Assembly: GCA_016987375.1 (NCBI GenBank)
Contig: PJRA01000412.1
Span: forward strand, 2,636,929-2,700,928
DNA from: Brachionus koreanus
Taxonomy: Eukaryota; Rotifera; Eurotatoria; Ploima; Brachionidae
Direction of reading: 5' to 3'
DNA length: 64,000 nucleotides
The notes beneath the pieces were generated by a model. It saw only the letters and a program-made list of their open reading frames with translations, was not told where the DNA came from and did not search any database. Shown piece by piece: positions 63,240-64,000 of this stretch; position 1 is the first letter of the stretch; each line of letters begins with the position of its first letter. The position numbers were made by a program, and so were the translations under genes.

Positions 63240-63649
63240 CTATGCTATTAAATCAAATTCAAATTCTGACAAATCTGCACCAGCAATATCACTTAAATTC
63301 AACGAATCACTATCATTAATCTGATTAGAAGACGATTTTAAAATATTCCTCTTAAAATCATTTTCATTCTCCCAGTATCCTGTGTAAAGCGGGCCATAGA
63401 CAAAGTGCTTTATTGATCCAATAAAAACTTCACGATCAGTAAATCTGAGAAAGTCAGGATTTTCAACTGATTTTCTTCGAATAATCAAGTCATTGTTTTG
63501 ATCAAATTCAATGAAATCAAATTCATTAGTTAGTTCATCATTACAATATTCTTCCCAGGTACTTACATTTTTTCTTTTAAAATATTTGAGACAATATTGG
63601 TTTTTTGCTTTCCAAACTCGATACTCATCAATACTATTTGTATTGGTGT
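63240..63649 (-). CDS. Unrecognised protein, C-terminal exon (partial)
   Basis: An open frame of 135 residues plus stop follows an acceptor-like tttttag at 63650-63652, entering in phase 1 (two bases complete the split codon). Composition is protein-like, with a segment rich in aromatic and acidic residues (EYRVWKAKNQYCLKYFKRK, GSIKHFVYGPLYTGYWENE), and the end is Asp/Ser-rich (NDSDSLNLSDIAGADLSEF). I do not recognise the family. Upstream exons are in or beyond 63650-64000. The ATG-initiated frame from 63488 is a less likely reading, because coding continues upstream to the acceptor without a stop. Confidence 0.55.
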
Positions 63650-64000
63650 CTAAAAAGTAGAAAAATTACAAAAATCGCAAATTTCATTTTCAACTCAAAT
63701 AATTTAAATATGACGATGATCTAAATACTTTGAATGCATTTGATAAATCATAAAATTGATTATCTTGTAGCTAAAATCTATTTATTATTAAAAACTAGAT
63801 AGCCAGATGGGGGGATCTTTTTAACAAACTTCTTATTTGTTGAACAAGTTTCGTTGCTCTAACGGGTGATGCATAAGTAAATGTACAAAATTAAAAGCGA
63901 ATATCTGAAAAAATTAAAATGATATAAAGTTCTGTTTTTTTTCTGATGTAAAGAATTTATTTTTCAATAGAATTATGATTTTTAAATAATGAAAAAACTC
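63650..64000. other. Right edge of the window
   Basis: Non-coding AT-rich sequence, probably an intron of the minus-strand gene. A less AT-rich patch at 63855-63900 (acgggtgatgcataagtaa, preceded by TA) resembles the end of a mariner-type element, but its partner end is not in the window. Confidence 0.3.

Overview
This is a eukaryotic, almost certainly metazoan, window. It is extremely AT-rich outside coding exons, has GT-AG introns from about 49 bp to 2 kb, and encodes animal-type proteins: a class C GPCR, SLC4 bicarbonate transporters, a puromycin-sensitive aminopeptidase, a ciliary-type coiled-coil protein and a very large laminin-G/EGF receptor. Coding exons stand out by higher GC and codon structure. 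The lineage cannot be fixed from sequence alone; an AT-rich invertebrate is the safe statement.

Layout. (1) 1979-8149, plus strand: a GABA-B-receptor-like seven-helix receptor with a C-terminal coiled coil. Its introns hold a LINE remnant and a decayed mariner transposase. (2) About 9.38-10.69 kb: a transposon cluster with two LINE 3' ends and a Tc1/mariner-type MITE with long inverted repeats. (3) 10805-12389, minus: a DUF4515 coiled-coil protein resembling CCDC166. (4) About 12.6-13.2 kb: a pogo/Tigger remnant with a TTAA-flanked piggyBac-like MITE inside it. (5) 14096-20102 and 23732-28548, minus: two tandem Na+-coupled bicarbonate transporter paralogs, both intact, with clearly different intron sets and different C-termini. 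(6) 31882-35419, minus: an M1 aminopeptidase (NPEPPS type) with two 97-nt exons, same length and phase, that can only be used mutually exclusively. (7) 35420-46774: 11.3 kb without a detectable gene. (8) 46775-61396, plus: a 3,589-residue receptor in only three exons. It carries a signal peptide, about 14 laminin-G-like domains, two EGF domains, one transmembrane helix and an intracellular WD40 propeller. (9) 63240-63649, minus: the last exon of an unrecognised gene.

The most remarkable object is the neurexin/axotactin-like receptor whose cytoplasmic part is a complete WD40 beta-propeller. Laminin-G/EGF, membrane helix and propeller are all read from one uninterrupted exon. The mutually exclusive exon pair next to the aminopeptidase GAMEN motif is the second most interesting. 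Exon models were derived by hand; each junction listed preserves frame, but no transcript evidence was available. The genes form no operon; apart from the SLC4 tandem pair they are functionally unrelated neighbours.
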